NCBI RefSeq assembly: GCF_021531655.1
Contig: NZ_JADYUF010000001.1
Span: 1-64,000 of the forward strand
Direction of reading: 5' to 3'
DNA from: Leyella stercorea
GTDB taxonomy: Bacteria > Bacteroidota > Bacteroidia > Bacteroidales > Bacteroidaceae
Length of the DNA stretch: 64,000 bases
This document shows, one piece after another, positions 1-8,995 of this stretch. The first letter of the stretch is position 1, and every line of letters begins with the position of its first letter. The notes beneath the pieces are model-generated. The model was not told the origin of the DNA and did not search any database. It was given only the letters and a program-made list of their open reading frames with translations. The translations under genes and the position numbers were made by a program.

Positions 1-109
1 CCTTGGCGTCTGTGGGTACGAACTTATTCGTGAATTATTCATATTTGTAAAATTAATTTTGAACAGTTACTTATTACTTTAGAATGGGATAATAAAAAAC
101 GCTTTCTTT
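1..109. other. Left edge, no gene assigned
   Basis: AT-rich sequence before the first promoter. Short open frames read in from the left edge; one of them ends at base 57 and could be the last codons of an upstream gene, but nothing in it is recognisable. Confidence 0.4.
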
Positions 110-140
110 TTTGTGTTTTCTTCGATTTGCGTTATCTTTG
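110..140 (+). promoter_or_regulatory. Bacteroidetes-type promoter for the SLC13 transporter
   Basis: TTTG at 110-113, 19 bases, then TATCTTTG at 133-140. This matches the Bacteroidetes housekeeping sigma consensus (TTTG, 19-21 bases, TAnnTTTG). The expected transcription start is near 147, about 24 bases before the ATG. Confidence 0.7.
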
Positions 141-170
141 TAAACAAAAAGAAAAGATACAAAAGATCAC

Positions 171-2006
171 ATGACAACAACCATTATTATCTTAGTTCTT
201 TCGGCTGTGTTCTTCGCCATGGGCAAAGTTCGTTCCGACCTCGTCGCATTGTGCGCCCTCGTCGCCCTACTGCTCACCGGAATACTCACTCCGCAGGAAG
301 CCCTATCGGGATTCTCCAACTCGGTGGTGATAATGATGGTGGGACTGTTTGTTGTAGGAGGCGGCATCGTACAGACCGGACTCGCCAAGAAAGCTTCAGG
401 TAAGTTGATGACATTGGCTGGCGACAACGAACTCTGCCTGTTTCTACTGTTGATGGTAGTGACAGCCGTGATTGGTGCTTTCGTAAGCAATACCGGAACC
501 GTAGCCCTTATGATGCCTATAGTGGTTAGTCTGGCACAAAAAGCCAAGATGCGCGCCAGCCGTCTGCTTATGCCACTTGCCTTTGCCAGCAGTATGGGCG
601 GTATGCTCACACTCATAGGTACCCCACCCAACCTTGTTATTCAGGAAACTCTGACCGAGAACGGTTTTGAGCCACTGAAGTTCTTCAGTTTTTTACCTGT
701 AGGCATTGTGTGCATCATAGTAGGTATTGTAGTACTGCTACCCTTGAGCAAGCGGTTTCTCAATGGTGGTAAGCATCGTCAAGAGGACGAAGCTGGCAAG
801 AAACGCGCCAAGTCGCTTGATGACCTTATGGAAGAATATAACCTGAAAGACAATCTGTCGGTATTTACTGTGGGAAAACTATCGATAGCCAACAACAAGA
901 CACTTGCAGAACTTGACATACACCATCGATACGGTCTTACAATACTTGAAGTACGTCGCATCAAACAGCCCCATTCCCCTTTGATGAAGGAAGTTGAGCA
1001 ACGCCTTGCAGGTCCTGACACCAAGCTTGCTGAAGGCGACATAGTATACGTAAGTGGCGACCCCGAACAAGCTATGAGATTTGCTGTCGATATGAAACTC
1101 GGCAAGACAAGCGAGGAACTTGCTTTCTATGATATTGGTATTGCAGAAATAGTACTTATGCACAACTCCCGTTTGTGCGGAAAGACACTGAAGGAGACCG
1201 GTTTACGCCGATTGTATAACGTAAATGCTCTTGGCGTGCGTCGTGGTGAAAACTATATCACCGAAGGACTTGCAGACATGAGATTCCGTCAAGGTGACAT
1301 AATTCTCATACAAGGCAAATGGAAGAACATCTCGCGTATAGCCGACGTCGCCGACGGCATAGTGGTGATGGGACAGCCATTGGAGGAGGCTTCTCGCGTG
1401 ACTCTCGACTACAAGGCTCCACTTGCAGCTGCCATAATGCTGCTTATGATAATGACTATGGTGTTCGACTTCATCCCTGTAGCACCTGTCACAGCTGTTA
1501 TGGTGGCTGGTCTGCTGATGGTCATTACTGGTTGTATACGCTCGGTAGAGGCAGCCTATAAAACGATAAATTGGGAGAGTATAGTGCTCATCGCTGCCAT
1601 GTTGCCAATGTCGGTGGCTCTGGAAAAGACGGGAGCATCGGCAATGGTTGCAAGTCTGCTGGCCGACAACCTCGGACAGGCAAGCCCTTATGCCCTACTC
1701 GCCGGTGTCTACTTCACCACATCGCTTTTGACAATGTTCATCAGTAATACTGCTACTGCTGTTCTCATGTCTCCCATAGCCCTTACCTCGGCAGCAGCAA
1801 TAGGCGTCAGTCCCTATCCCTTACTCTTTGCCGTAACATTAGGAGCGAGTATGTGCTTTGCATCGCCGTTCTCTACACCACCCAATGCACTCGTTATGCA
1901 GGCTGGCGGCTACTCGTTTATGGACTACATCAAGGTGGGACTGCCGCTGCAAATCATCATGGGACTGGTGATGATAGTAGTGTTGCCGCTGATTTTCCCG
2001 TTCTAA
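171..2006 (+). CDS. SLC13/DASS-family permease with two RCK_C (TrkA_C) domains
   Basis: A 611-residue inner-membrane transporter of the SLC13 (divalent anion:sodium symporter) superfamily. It begins with hydrophobic segments and carries the family hairpin signatures SNTGTVALMMP (about residues 105-115) and, in the second half, SNTATAVLMSP, each followed by a conserved helix; GTPPNLV follows the first repeat. A soluble central region (about 200-400) contains two RCK_C-like domains, which in homologues are cytoplasmic and probably regulatory. The substrate cannot be read from sequence; relatives move sulfate, dicarboxylates or other anions. It stands alone behind its own promoter, and metA follows 60 bases later with a separate -7 box. 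The ATG at 171 lies just after the promoter and fits the start of the first membrane segment. Confidence 0.85.
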   Translation: MTTTIIILVLSAVFFAMGKVRSDLVALCALVALLLTGILTPQEALSGFSNSVVIMMVGLFVVGGGIVQTGLAKKASGKLMTLAGDNELCLFLLLMVVTAVIGAFVSNTGTVALMMPIVVSLAQKAKMRASRLLMPLAFASSMGGMLTLIGTPPNLVIQETLTENGFEPLKFFSFLPVGIVCIIVGIVVLLPLSKRFLNGGKHRQEDEAGKKRAKSLDDLMEEYNLKDNLSVFTVGKLSIANNKTLAELDIHHRYGLTILEVRRIKQPHSPLMKEVEQRLAGPDTKLAEGDIVYVSGDPEQAMRFAVDMKLGKTSEELAFYDIGIAEIVLMHNSRLCGKTLKETGLRRLYNVNALGVRRGENYITEGLADMRFRQGDIILIQGKWKNISRIADVADGIVVMGQPLEEASRVTLDYKAPLAAAIMLLMIMTMVFDFIPVAPVTAVMVAGLLMVITGCIRSVEAAYKTINWESIVLIAAMLPMSVALEKTGASAMVASLLADNLGQASPYALLAGVYFTTSLLTMFISNTATAVLMSPIALTSAAAIGVSPYPLLFAVTLGASMCFASPFSTPPNALVMQAGGYSFMDYIKVGLPLQIIMGLVMIVVLPLIFPF

Positions 2007-2032
2007 ATCAAAATGAAGTGCAAATAATTGCG

Positions 2033-2040
2033 TAACTTTG
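2033..2040 (+). promoter_or_regulatory. Probable -7 element for metA
   Basis: TAACTTTG fits TAnnTTTG and lies 26 bases before the metA ATG. No clear TTG is visible at the -33 distance, so this is a weaker call. Confidence 0.5.
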
Positions 2041-2066
2041 CACGACGATATAAAATACAATAATAT

Positions 2067-2984
2067 ATGCCATTAAGATTACCAGATAAACTCCCCGCTA
2101 TCGAACTCCTCAAGCAGGAGAACATATTCGTGATGGACAATTCGCGGGCCACGAGTCAGGATATTCGACCGCTTCGCATTGTAATACTCAATCTCATGCC
2201 GCTGAAGATAACGACCGAGACCGATCTCGTGCGTTTGCTTTCAAACACTCCGCTGCAGATGGAGATATACTTTATGAAGCTGAAGAGCCACACATCGAAA
2301 AACACTCCTATAGAACACATGATGTTGTTCTACAAAGACTTCGATGTACTCAAGAATGAGAAGTTTGACGGAATGATTATCACAGGTGCGCCTATAGAGC
2401 ATCTGGAATTTGAAGACGTGGGCTATTGGGACGAAATAACGCGGGTTTTCGAGTGGGCAGACACGCACGTTACAAGTACTATGTACATTTGTTGGGCTGC
2501 ACAAGCAGGACTTTACTATCATTATGGCGTCCCCAAACATCAACTGCCTAAGAAGAAGTTCGGCGTGTTCCGCCAATTTCCACTTACTCCGCAAATTCCG
2601 TTGTTCCGCGGATTCGACGACTCTTTCAATATGCCACACAGCCGCCACACAGAGGTACGACGCGAAGACATAGTGAAGCACCCTGAACTTAACATCATAG
2701 CAGAATCGCCCGAGAGTGGCGTTAGCATGGTAATGGCACGTGGCGGACGACAGATATTCGTCACTGGACACATGGAATACTCACCCTATACTCTCGATAG
2801 CGAGTACAGAAGAGATATGGGCAAACGCGACGATGTGGAAATGCCTAAAAACTACTACATCGGCGACGACCCGAGCCAGAAACCACATGTGACATGGAGG
2901 GCTCACGCCAATCTGCTGTTCAGCAACTGGATTAACTATTATATATATCAGGAAACTCCGTATAATATTGAGGAGATTGAATAA
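2067..2984 (+). CDS. metA: Homoserine O-acyltransferase MetA, predicted acetyl-CoA type
   Basis: A 305-residue MetA-family enzyme that acylates the hydroxyl of homoserine, the first committed step of methionine synthesis, in the cytoplasm. The catalytic residues of the family are all present: Cys142 in MYICWAAQAG, His235 and Glu237 in TGHMEYSP, and the fold elements around RPLRIVILNLMP. The residue that decides acyl donor in this family, position 111, is Glu in GAPIEHLEF; enzymes with Glu111 use acetyl-CoA while the E. coli succinyl enzyme has Gly. I therefore infer homoserine O-acetyltransferase activity although the gene is often labelled succinyltransferase. Full length. Followed by a hairpin terminator just before the U32 gene. 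Confidence 0.93.
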   Translation: MPLRLPDKLPAIELLKQENIFVMDNSRATSQDIRPLRIVILNLMPLKITTETDLVRLLSNTPLQMEIYFMKLKSHTSKNTPIEHMMLFYKDFDVLKNEKFDGMIITGAPIEHLEFEDVGYWDEITRVFEWADTHVTSTMYICWAAQAGLYYHYGVPKHQLPKKKFGVFRQFPLTPQIPLFRGFDDSFNMPHSRHTEVRREDIVKHPELNIIAESPESGVSMVMARGGRQIFVTGHMEYSPYTLDSEYRRDMGKRDDVEMPKNYYIGDDPSQKPHVTWRAHANLLFSNWINYYIYQETPYNIEEIE

Positions 2985-3022
2985 AACATAATAATCAAGT
3001 CTTACATTATAAGGCAAAAACA

Positions 3023-3078
3023 ATAGCCCTGCTACTACTCCCCTCTCTACATGGTAGGGACTGTGGACAGGGCTTTTT
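3023..3078 (+). terminator. Hairpin with T tract between metA and the U32 gene
   Basis: AGCCCTG (3025-3031) pairs with CAGGGCT (3068-3074), followed by five T (3074-3078). It looks like a rho-independent terminator for metA, but ends only ten bases before the next start codon, so it may also act as a leader attenuator for the U32 gene. Confidence 0.7.
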
Positions 3079-3088
3079 ACCATACTTT

Positions 3089-5038
3089 ATGAATCAAAAC
3101 AACAACTCTCTCCCTCGTCCAATTGAACTTCTTGCCCCTGCCAAGAATCTTGAGCAAGGCATTATCGCCATTGATCATGGGGCAGATGCCGTGTACATAG
3201 GAGCCAATGAATTCGGAGCACGACAAGCTGCAGGCAATAGTATAGATGACATTGCCGAACTTGCCAGATATGCCCACAAGTTCGGAGCACGTGTGTACGT
3301 GACAGTCAACACCATCGTCTACGAGCACGAACTGCCAAATGCCAAACAGCTGTTGCGGCATATCGTAAAGGCAGGTGTTGACGCTATTCTTGTACAGGAT
3401 ATGGCTGTGGTGGAGATGATGAGCGAGATAGCCTCAGAACCGGAAATGAAAGGACTGCATATGCCCGAACTGCATGCAAGCACACAGACCGACAATAGAA
3501 CTGCCGAGAAGGCTGCATGGCTCACAAGCGTAGGGTTCAGTCGTGTAGTGCTGGCTCGTGAACTGTCGCTTGATGAAATACGCGAAGTACATAAAGCTGT
3601 ACCACAGACCGAGCTTGAAGTGTTTGTGCATGGTGCCTTGTGCGTGAGCTATTCGGGAGCATGCTACGCCTCACACCATTGCTTCGGACGTAGCGCCAAC
3701 CGTGGCGAATGTGCGCAGTTCTGCCGTCTAGCTTTCGACCTTAAGGACAGCCGAGGAGAAACCATACGCCGTGCAAGCCATCTGCTATCGCTTAAGGACA
3801 TGATGCAACTTGACCGTCTGGAAGAAATCGTCAAAGCAGGAGCAACATCGCTGAAGATAGAAGGCCGACTGAAGGATGCTGCTTATGTGAAAAACGTGGT
3901 AGCAGCCTACAGCCAGCAACTCAACGAGATAATAGAGGCAAATCCAGAAAAGTACCGTCGCAGTTCCTGGGGCAAGGCTGAATATACATTCATACCTAAT
4001 CTGGACAAGACCTTCAATCGAGGTTTTACTCACTACTTTCTCGATGGCCGACGCGACGACATTTCTTCGTTTGATACTCCGAAGGCAATGGGCGAATACG
4101 TAGGCTACGTAAAGGAAATAAGACGTGGCTCGTTCAACGTTGCCGGTACGGCAATGTTTGCCAATGGTGACGGCCTGTGTTTCTTCACACCCGACCGCAA
4201 GTTGCATGGTTTCCGTGTGAACCGTGTAGAGAACAACCGTCTCTTTCCGCTCTCAATGCCTGAAGAATTAAAGGCAGGTATGGCTCTCTACCGCAACAAC
4301 GATATGGTGTTTGAACGGGCTATGCAGAGCAAGACTGCCGAGCGTAAACTGGCGCTCGATATGACAATAAGCGTTGATTGTGGCAAGATTGTACTCGAAG
4401 CAGTAGACGAGACAGGACGCAAGGCTTTCACCCCACTCGACGAACCGCTGCAAGATGCCCAGAAGCCACAAACCGACAACATCATACGCCAGCTCGAGAA
4501 ACTGGGCAACACAATGTTCCGCCCTGGCAATATAAGATTGATGGGTGGCGTGGCAGGATTCTTCATCCCGTCAAGCAAGCTTGCTACGATGCGACGTGAG
4601 GTGCTGGCTCAGATTGAAGAACAGCCTATTGATACGGACGAGAATAAAGGCCGACAGAAACAGACTGCCTACGGCATCAACGATAATAATGCTGGTCACA
4701 AGCGTTATTTAGAAGCCGAAAAGATTGATGCAGCCAATGTGTCCAACCACCGAGCCGAAGCCTTCTACGAAGAACACGGTGTGAAGCACGCGGCTGCAGC
4801 ATTTGAATTGACTGACGGAGCACGTTCTGGCGCAAAGACTTACGGTACGCCACGTGCCAACACTCCACTCATGACATGCCGCTACTGTCTGCGCTACGCC
4901 ATGGGTTTCTGCGTAAAACGAGGTGGCAAGCAACCTACATGGAAAGAACCTCTTTTCCTTGAATCGACGGACGGCAGACAGGTACGCCTGACATTCAATT
5001 GCGCAAAATGCCAGATGGAAATTTACGCTACAGACTAA
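3089..5038 (+). CDS. U32-family protein, RlhA-like, with C-terminal cysteine-rich tail
   Basis: A 649-residue protein of the peptidase U32 family. The U32 signature is present around EVFVHGALCVSYSGACYAS, followed by GRSANRGECAQFCR, a pattern that supplies the Cys cluster thought to hold an Fe-S cluster in RlhA and TrhP. The length matches the large U32 form (E. coli RlhA, about 650 residues, hydroxylation of a 23S rRNA cytidine) rather than the short TrhP form. The last 60 residues carry CRYC, a further Cys and CAKC, a possible zinc site. In this family protease activity is doubtful and RNA hydroxylation is the best supported role; which RNA is modified here is inference. It is probably co-transcribed with the lipoprotein gene 43 bases downstream. 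Confidence 0.8.
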   Translation: MNQNNNSLPRPIELLAPAKNLEQGIIAIDHGADAVYIGANEFGARQAAGNSIDDIAELARYAHKFGARVYVTVNTIVYEHELPNAKQLLRHIVKAGVDAILVQDMAVVEMMSEIASEPEMKGLHMPELHASTQTDNRTAEKAAWLTSVGFSRVVLARELSLDEIREVHKAVPQTELEVFVHGALCVSYSGACYASHHCFGRSANRGECAQFCRLAFDLKDSRGETIRRASHLLSLKDMMQLDRLEEIVKAGATSLKIEGRLKDAAYVKNVVAAYSQQLNEIIEANPEKYRRSSWGKAEYTFIPNLDKTFNRGFTHYFLDGRRDDISSFDTPKAMGEYVGYVKEIRRGSFNVAGTAMFANGDGLCFFTPDRKLHGFRVNRVENNRLFPLSMPEELKAGMALYRNNDMVFERAMQSKTAERKLALDMTISVDCGKIVLEAVDETGRKAFTPLDEPLQDAQKPQTDNIIRQLEKLGNTMFRPGNIRLMGGVAGFFIPSSKLATMRREVLAQIEEQPIDTDENKGRQKQTAYGINDNNAGHKRYLEAEKIDAANVSNHRAEAFYEEHGVKHAAAAFELTDGARSGAKTYGTPRANTPLMTCRYCLRYAMGFCVKRGGKQPTWKEPLFLESTDGRQVRLTFNCAKCQMEIYATD

Positions 5039-5081
5039 CTTTTTTGCAGAAGAAAGAGACGAGAAATAAAAAAGCAAAGAA

Positions 5082-6074
5082 ATGACGAGAACCAGATTGA
5101 TTATAGCAATGATTGTCGGACTGATGACCTTGTCTGGGTGCTACCACACAAAGACAAGGCATCACGATGCGTACACAACAACCAATACTATGGACTATGC
5201 AGACAGTTCGTTCTATAGTACTCATCATTACGCTCAGAACTATAACTTCGTGGTGAAGAGCGATACTTTGTCGTTGCTACGCCAGCAGCCAGAGGAGAAA
5301 CTCAACGGACTGCACACCGACTCTTTCCTCGTAAAAAAAGGCGACCATCTGGTAGTTGTCGACATACGATTGCTTAAGGATGATCCTGCGGACTCTGTAT
5401 GGATACAACTGGCGCGCGATCAATATACATTCGGATGGATACACGAGAGCCGGCTAATGCCCTCTGTTGTGCCGGACGATCCGATATCTCAATTCATATC
5501 TACATTCTCCGACAAGCACCTGCTCGTGTTTCTTATCATTATAAGCGTAATTGCCATAAGCTATCTGACGTATAGCATCAAGCAGAAACACGTAAAGGCA
5601 GTACATTTCAACGACATAAACTCGTTCTATCCCACTTTGCTCGCGTTGACCGTGGCAATGGCAGCCACGTTCTATTCAAGTATACAACTGTTTGCACCCG
5701 ATGTGTGGCGCCATTTCTATTTCCACCCATCGCTCAATCCTTTCTCCTTGCCTCCGATACTCGCCATTTTCATAGCTTCGGTATGGGCAATGATAGTGAT
5801 GGCAATAGCAACAATAGATGATGTCTATCACAAGTTGCCATTCGCCCACGCCACATTATATATGTGCGGTCTTGGTGCTGTATGTGCTGCTAACTATATC
5901 ATATTCAGCGTGAGCACACTATATTATATAGGATACGTATTGCTCGTAGCTTATATGGCAATTGGCATACGACGATATGCCAAGAACAATTATTACCCTT
6001 ATGTCTGTGGCAACTGCGGAGCAAGACTTCGACATAAGGGTGTATGCGACAATTGCGGAGCTATAAACTCCTAA
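5082..6074 (+). CDS. Lipoprotein with SH3-like region, membrane segments and C-terminal zinc ribbon
   Basis: A 330-residue protein of unknown function. It starts with a lipoprotein signal (LMTLSGC, Cys20). Residues about 60-128 look like an SH3-type domain (KKGDHLVVVDIR, then WIQLARDQYTFGWI). Four or five hydrophobic segments follow (about 146-165, 184-203, 224-245, 255-296), and the C-terminus ends in a zinc ribbon, CGNCG (309-313) and CDNCG (322-326). The lipid-anchored N-terminus and a presumably cytoplasmic ribbon suggest a protein spanning the inner membrane. It follows the U32 gene after 43 bases and converges on the YqaA-like gene 11 bases later. I do not recognise a named family. Confidence 0.7.
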   Translation: MTRTRLIIAMIVGLMTLSGCYHTKTRHHDAYTTTNTMDYADSSFYSTHHYAQNYNFVVKSDTLSLLRQQPEEKLNGLHTDSFLVKKGDHLVVVDIRLLKDDPADSVWIQLARDQYTFGWIHESRLMPSVVPDDPISQFISTFSDKHLLVFLIIISVIAISYLTYSIKQKHVKAVHFNDINSFYPTLLALTVAMAATFYSSIQLFAPDVWRHFYFHPSLNPFSLPPILAIFIASVWAMIVMAIATIDDVYHKLPFAHATLYMCGLGAVCAANYIIFSVSTLYYIGYVLLVAYMAIGIRRYAKNNYYPYVCGNCGARLRHKGVCDNCGAINS

Positions 6075-6085
6075 TAGATGAGAGG

Positions 6086-6538
6086 CTAAATAAATAGTGA
6101 CGCACCAAAAACAAGAACGGCATAACGCAGGAATTTGCCTAAGCTAATGCTGATGAGTGAGATGACTACATTGGCACGCATCAATCCGAGTGCTATCGTT
6201 ATGGCACTTCCAAGCAATGGCAGAAAGGCAAAGAATCCCATCCATGCACCTCGACCTGCCATAAACCGCTCAGCCTTTTCGATACTCTCAGGGCTGACGT
6301 GCAGATAACGCTCAATCCATGCAAGATTGCCCATTCTACCTACACAATAATTAAATACCGAACCCAAGATGTTGCCTATAGTACCATAGACAACGAGCCA
6401 TACGGGATTCAAGCCTGCTGCCTGTAAAGCCAGCATCACAGCCTCGCTGCTGAAAGGAAAGAAGCTGCCCGCAAGAAATGCGGCAGCAAGCATACCCCAA
6501 TAGCCCCAATCTATCAGAAAACTCAGAACTGTATCCAT
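6086..6538 (-). CDS. YqaA/DedA-type (VTT domain) small membrane protein
   Basis: A 150-residue integral membrane protein resembling the YqaA branch of the SNARE-associated/VTT (DedA) family. It shows the reentrant motif region FLAGSFFPFSSEAVMLALQ and a later G(R)GAWMGFFAFLPLLGSAITIALG segment typical of these proteins. Members of the superfamily have been implicated in lipid scrambling or membrane homeostasis; the role of this short form is unknown. Its start overlaps the end of the upstream gene by 16 bases, so the two are translated from one message. Confidence 0.75.
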   Translation of the reverse strand: MDTVLSFLIDWGYWGMLAAAFLAGSFFPFSSEAVMLALQAAGLNPVWLVVYGTIGNILGSVFNYCVGRMGNLAWIERYLHVSPESIEKAERFMAGRGAWMGFFAFLPLLGSAITIALGLMRANVVISLISISLGKFLRYAVLVFGASLFI

Positions 6539-7455
6539 ACATTACAAACAGTAAGGGCAAGTGTAGCCACAAGCATAAAACAGAAAATGAGATTTGTAAT
6601 CAGCGAATTGGTAAGCGATATGAAATGACCTATAAGGGGTGAAGCACTCACAATAAGCATAGCAAGGAGGAAGTGCATGTTGGTAGGCTGAAGAATCATG
6701 AATATCATAGTGAATATTATCATCACCGAAAAGAAGTCGAACAGCATACGTGTACGTATCTTGTCACGATAGTTGTTGAGACGGAAATTGATCATTCCGA
6801 CTACGGCTAAAAGAGCAATGAATACTATGGTAACAATTTGCACCAGAGGGATGTCAAGCCATACCGACTGTGAATCAAAGTCAAGAAGTGCTGTAAAATG
6901 ATCGCCTATCAGAGAAATCTGGTCGGAAAAGGCATAATAGCCAGTTGCAAACCAATACGGAAGCAACAAACCCAACAAAGACGCTACATAGACACGTGCG
7001 CAACCATTCATGATGTTCGTTGCCATCAAAACCCATATTACAGGTATAAAAAACAATATCTGTACATAGTAGATGCTGGCAATGCCAAGCATGGCAAAAG
7101 CATAGAACACCCTGCCTACCGAGGCACGACTCTGGTAGGTAGTGAAAAGAAACAGATAGAAAGCAATGAAGCACGTCTGTACAATGCCACACTTAATGTC
7201 AACAAACAGAAAGTAAGCCATTACAGCCAATACTATGAATGAACACGACACCATACGACTGTAGATGCGTATCAAGGCATTGGAGTTGTTGAGCTCCATC
7301 ATTAAAAATGCAGAAACGACGAGCAGAGCAAATTGTATCCACATATGCTCACCCAGCAATCCGCCCAACAAACATACGATAAAAGCATACACGCCCGTTG
7401 CTGGCAGCGAGATGCGGCTCTCGGCAACACGATTCTGAAATCTCTTTCTTCTCAT
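6523..7455 (-). CDS. Polytopic membrane protein of unknown function
   Basis: A 310-residue protein made almost wholly of hydrophobic segments (about eight to ten), with a basic N-terminus (MRRKRFQNRVAESR). No catalytic motif is visible and I do not recognise the family; similar-sized membrane proteins sit in this position in Bacteroidales but carry only DUF labels. It is translationally coupled to the YqaA-like gene (16-base overlap). Upstream lies the purD terminator, and I find no TAnnTTTG box in the 130-base gap, so its promoter is unidentified. Confidence 0.65.
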   Translation of the reverse strand: MRRKRFQNRVAESRISLPATGVYAFIVCLLGGLLGEHMWIQFALLVVSAFLMMELNNSNALIRIYSRMVSCSFIVLAVMAYFLFVDIKCGIVQTCFIAFYLFLFTTYQSRASVGRVFYAFAMLGIASIYYVQILFFIPVIWVLMATNIMNGCARVYVASLLGLLLPYWFATGYYAFSDQISLIGDHFTALLDFDSQSVWLDIPLVQIVTIVFIALLAVVGMINFRLNNYRDKIRTRMLFDFFSVMIIFTMIFMILQPTNMHFLLAMLIVSASPLIGHFISLTNSLITNLIFCFMLVATLALTVCNVWIQF

Positions 7456-7494
7456 TCCTTATTATACTATATAAAATAGCTCGTTTATAATAAA

Positions 7495-7572
7495 TAAAAA
7501 AGCCCCACCCCATGTCATTATTATTGACACTTTGCACTCTTCATCGCAAGGAAGAAGGGCATGGGGCGAGGC
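7495..7572 (-). terminator. Terminator after purD
   Basis: Reading on the minus strand, a GC-rich arm (7560-7572) pairs through two G-U pairs with the arm at 7502-7514 and is followed by TTTTTT at about 7496-7501. Long loop of about 45 bases. Confidence 0.75.
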
Positions 7573-7585
7573 TGAAAAATATTCT

Positions 7586-8854
7586 TTACAGGTCCTGACC
7601 TATATCACGACGGAAGTACTTGCCTTCGTACTCTATCTTCTGAGCCTCGGCAAACGACTTGGCAAGAGCCTCGTCCTTATCCTTACCATATGAACTAACG
7701 GCAATAACACGTCCACCATTGGTCACTACGTTGCCATCCTTCATGGCTGTGCCCGAATGGAATACCACAGAACCTTCTATCTTTTCAAGACCATTAATCA
7801 CGTAGCCTTTCTGATAAGCTTCAGGATAACCACCGCTAACAAGCATTACGCAGACAGCAGCACGTGGGTCGAATTCAATAGAACGCTTGTCAAGGTCGCC
7901 AGCGGCAACACCCTCAAAGAGGTCAACAATATCACTCTTAAGGCGCAGCATTACGCTCTCGGTCTCCGGGTCGCCCATTCGGCAGTTGTACTCGATGACC
8001 ATCGGCTCGCCCTCAACATTGATGAGTCCGAAGAAGATAAAGCCCTTATAGTCGATACCTTCCTCAGCCAAGCCTTCAACGGTAGGACGAATGATGCGCT
8101 CGTCAACCTTCTTCATCCATGCCTCATCGGCAAAAGGAACTGGCGTAACGCTACCCATACCTCCGGTATTCAATCCCGTATCGTGCTCGCCAATACGCTT
8201 GTAGTCCTTTGCCTCTGGAAGAATCTTGTAGTTCTTGCCATCGGTAAGAACGAATACCGAGCACTCAATACCGCTAAGGAATTCCTCGATGACTACACGT
8301 GCTGAAGCATTGCCGAACATACCGCCAAGCATGTCCTTGAGTTCCTTCTTTGCCTCCTCAAGAGTAGGTACGATAAGTACACCCTTACCGGCGCACAGTC
8401 CATCGGCCTTGAGTACATAAGGAGCCTTGAGTGTTTCCAAGAACTTGAGTCCCTCTTCGAGTGTAGTACCGTCGAAAGTTTCATACTTGGCTGTGGGGAT
8501 GTTGTGACGCTTCATAAAGCGCTTGGCAAAATCCTTGCTTCCCTCAAGTACAGCACCTGCCTTAGAAGGGCCTATTACGGGAATGTTTTTGGTACGCTCG
8601 TCGTCGCGGAAATTATCATATACTCCCTTTACCAACGGATCTTCCGGGCCAACAACAACCATGTCAATATTATTCTCGACACAGAATTGCTTAAGAGCCT
8701 CAAAATCATCAGCTTTGATAGCCACATTCTCTCCTACAGCAGCCGTTCCGGCATTGCCAGGAGCTATGAACAGCTTCTCACACTTGTCGCTCTGTACTAT
8801 CTTCCATGCAAGGGCGTGCTCACGGCCGCCGCTTCCCAACAAAAGAATTTTCAT
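7586..8854 (-). CDS. purD: Phosphoribosylamine-glycine ligase
   Basis: A 422-residue GARS enzyme, the second step of purine synthesis: ATP-dependent joining of glycine to 5-phosphoribosylamine in the cytoplasm. The N-terminal [15 protein letters not shown], the central ATP-grasp loop [12 protein letters not shown], the GGMGS motif ([12 protein letters not shown]) and the metal-site YNCRMGDPE are all intact and the length is standard. Monocistronic by position: a long inverted repeat separates it from the peptidase gene upstream and a strong terminator follows. A single purD gene beside no other pur genes is common in this order of bacteria. Confidence 0.97.
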   Translation of the reverse strand: MKILLLGSGGREHALAWKIVQSDKCEKLFIAPGNAGTAAVGENVAIKADDFEALKQFCVENNIDMVVVGPEDPLVKGVYDNFRDDERTKNIPVIGPSKAGAVLEGSKDFAKRFMKRHNIPTAKYETFDGTTLEEGLKFLETLKAPYVLKADGLCAGKGVLIVPTLEEAKKELKDMLGGMFGNASARVVIEEFLSGIECSVFVLTDGKNYKILPEAKDYKRIGEHDTGLNTGGMGSVTPVPFADEAWMKKVDERIIRPTVEGLAEEGIDYKGFIFFGLINVEGEPMVIEYNCRMGDPETESVMLRLKSDIVDLFEGVAAGDLDKRSIEFDPRAAVCVMLVSGGYPEAYQKGYVINGLEKIEGSVVFHSGTAMKDGNVVTNGGRVIAVSSYGKDKDEALAKSFAEAQKIEYEGKYFRRDIGQDL

Positions 8855-8914
8855 CTCTATAATGTTTAATTATTTATTATTAATGTTTAATTGGGGTGCC
8901 GACTTACAATATAA

Positions 8915-8989
8915 AATGTTTAGTGTCTAATGTCGATTGTTAGATTAATATTAAACTCTCAACAATTAAAACATTAAACACTAAACATT
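8915..8989. repeat. AT-rich inverted repeat between the S9 peptidase gene and purD
   Basis: Arms 8915-8933 and 8971-8989 are 19 bases each with one mismatch, separated by 37 bases. Lies in the 141-base gap between two minus-strand genes. The short motif AATGTTTA or its complement occurs several more times nearby (8861, 8882). It could fold in RNA as a weak terminator or a processing site; there is no strong T tract. Confidence 0.6.
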
Positions 8990-8995
8990 AGATAT

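Noticed and set aside
8860..8989. Another 22-base array next to purD
   Set aside because: Motif copies at 8860, 8881 and 8914 are 21 and 33 bases apart, so the period is not kept; listed only as an inverted repeat.
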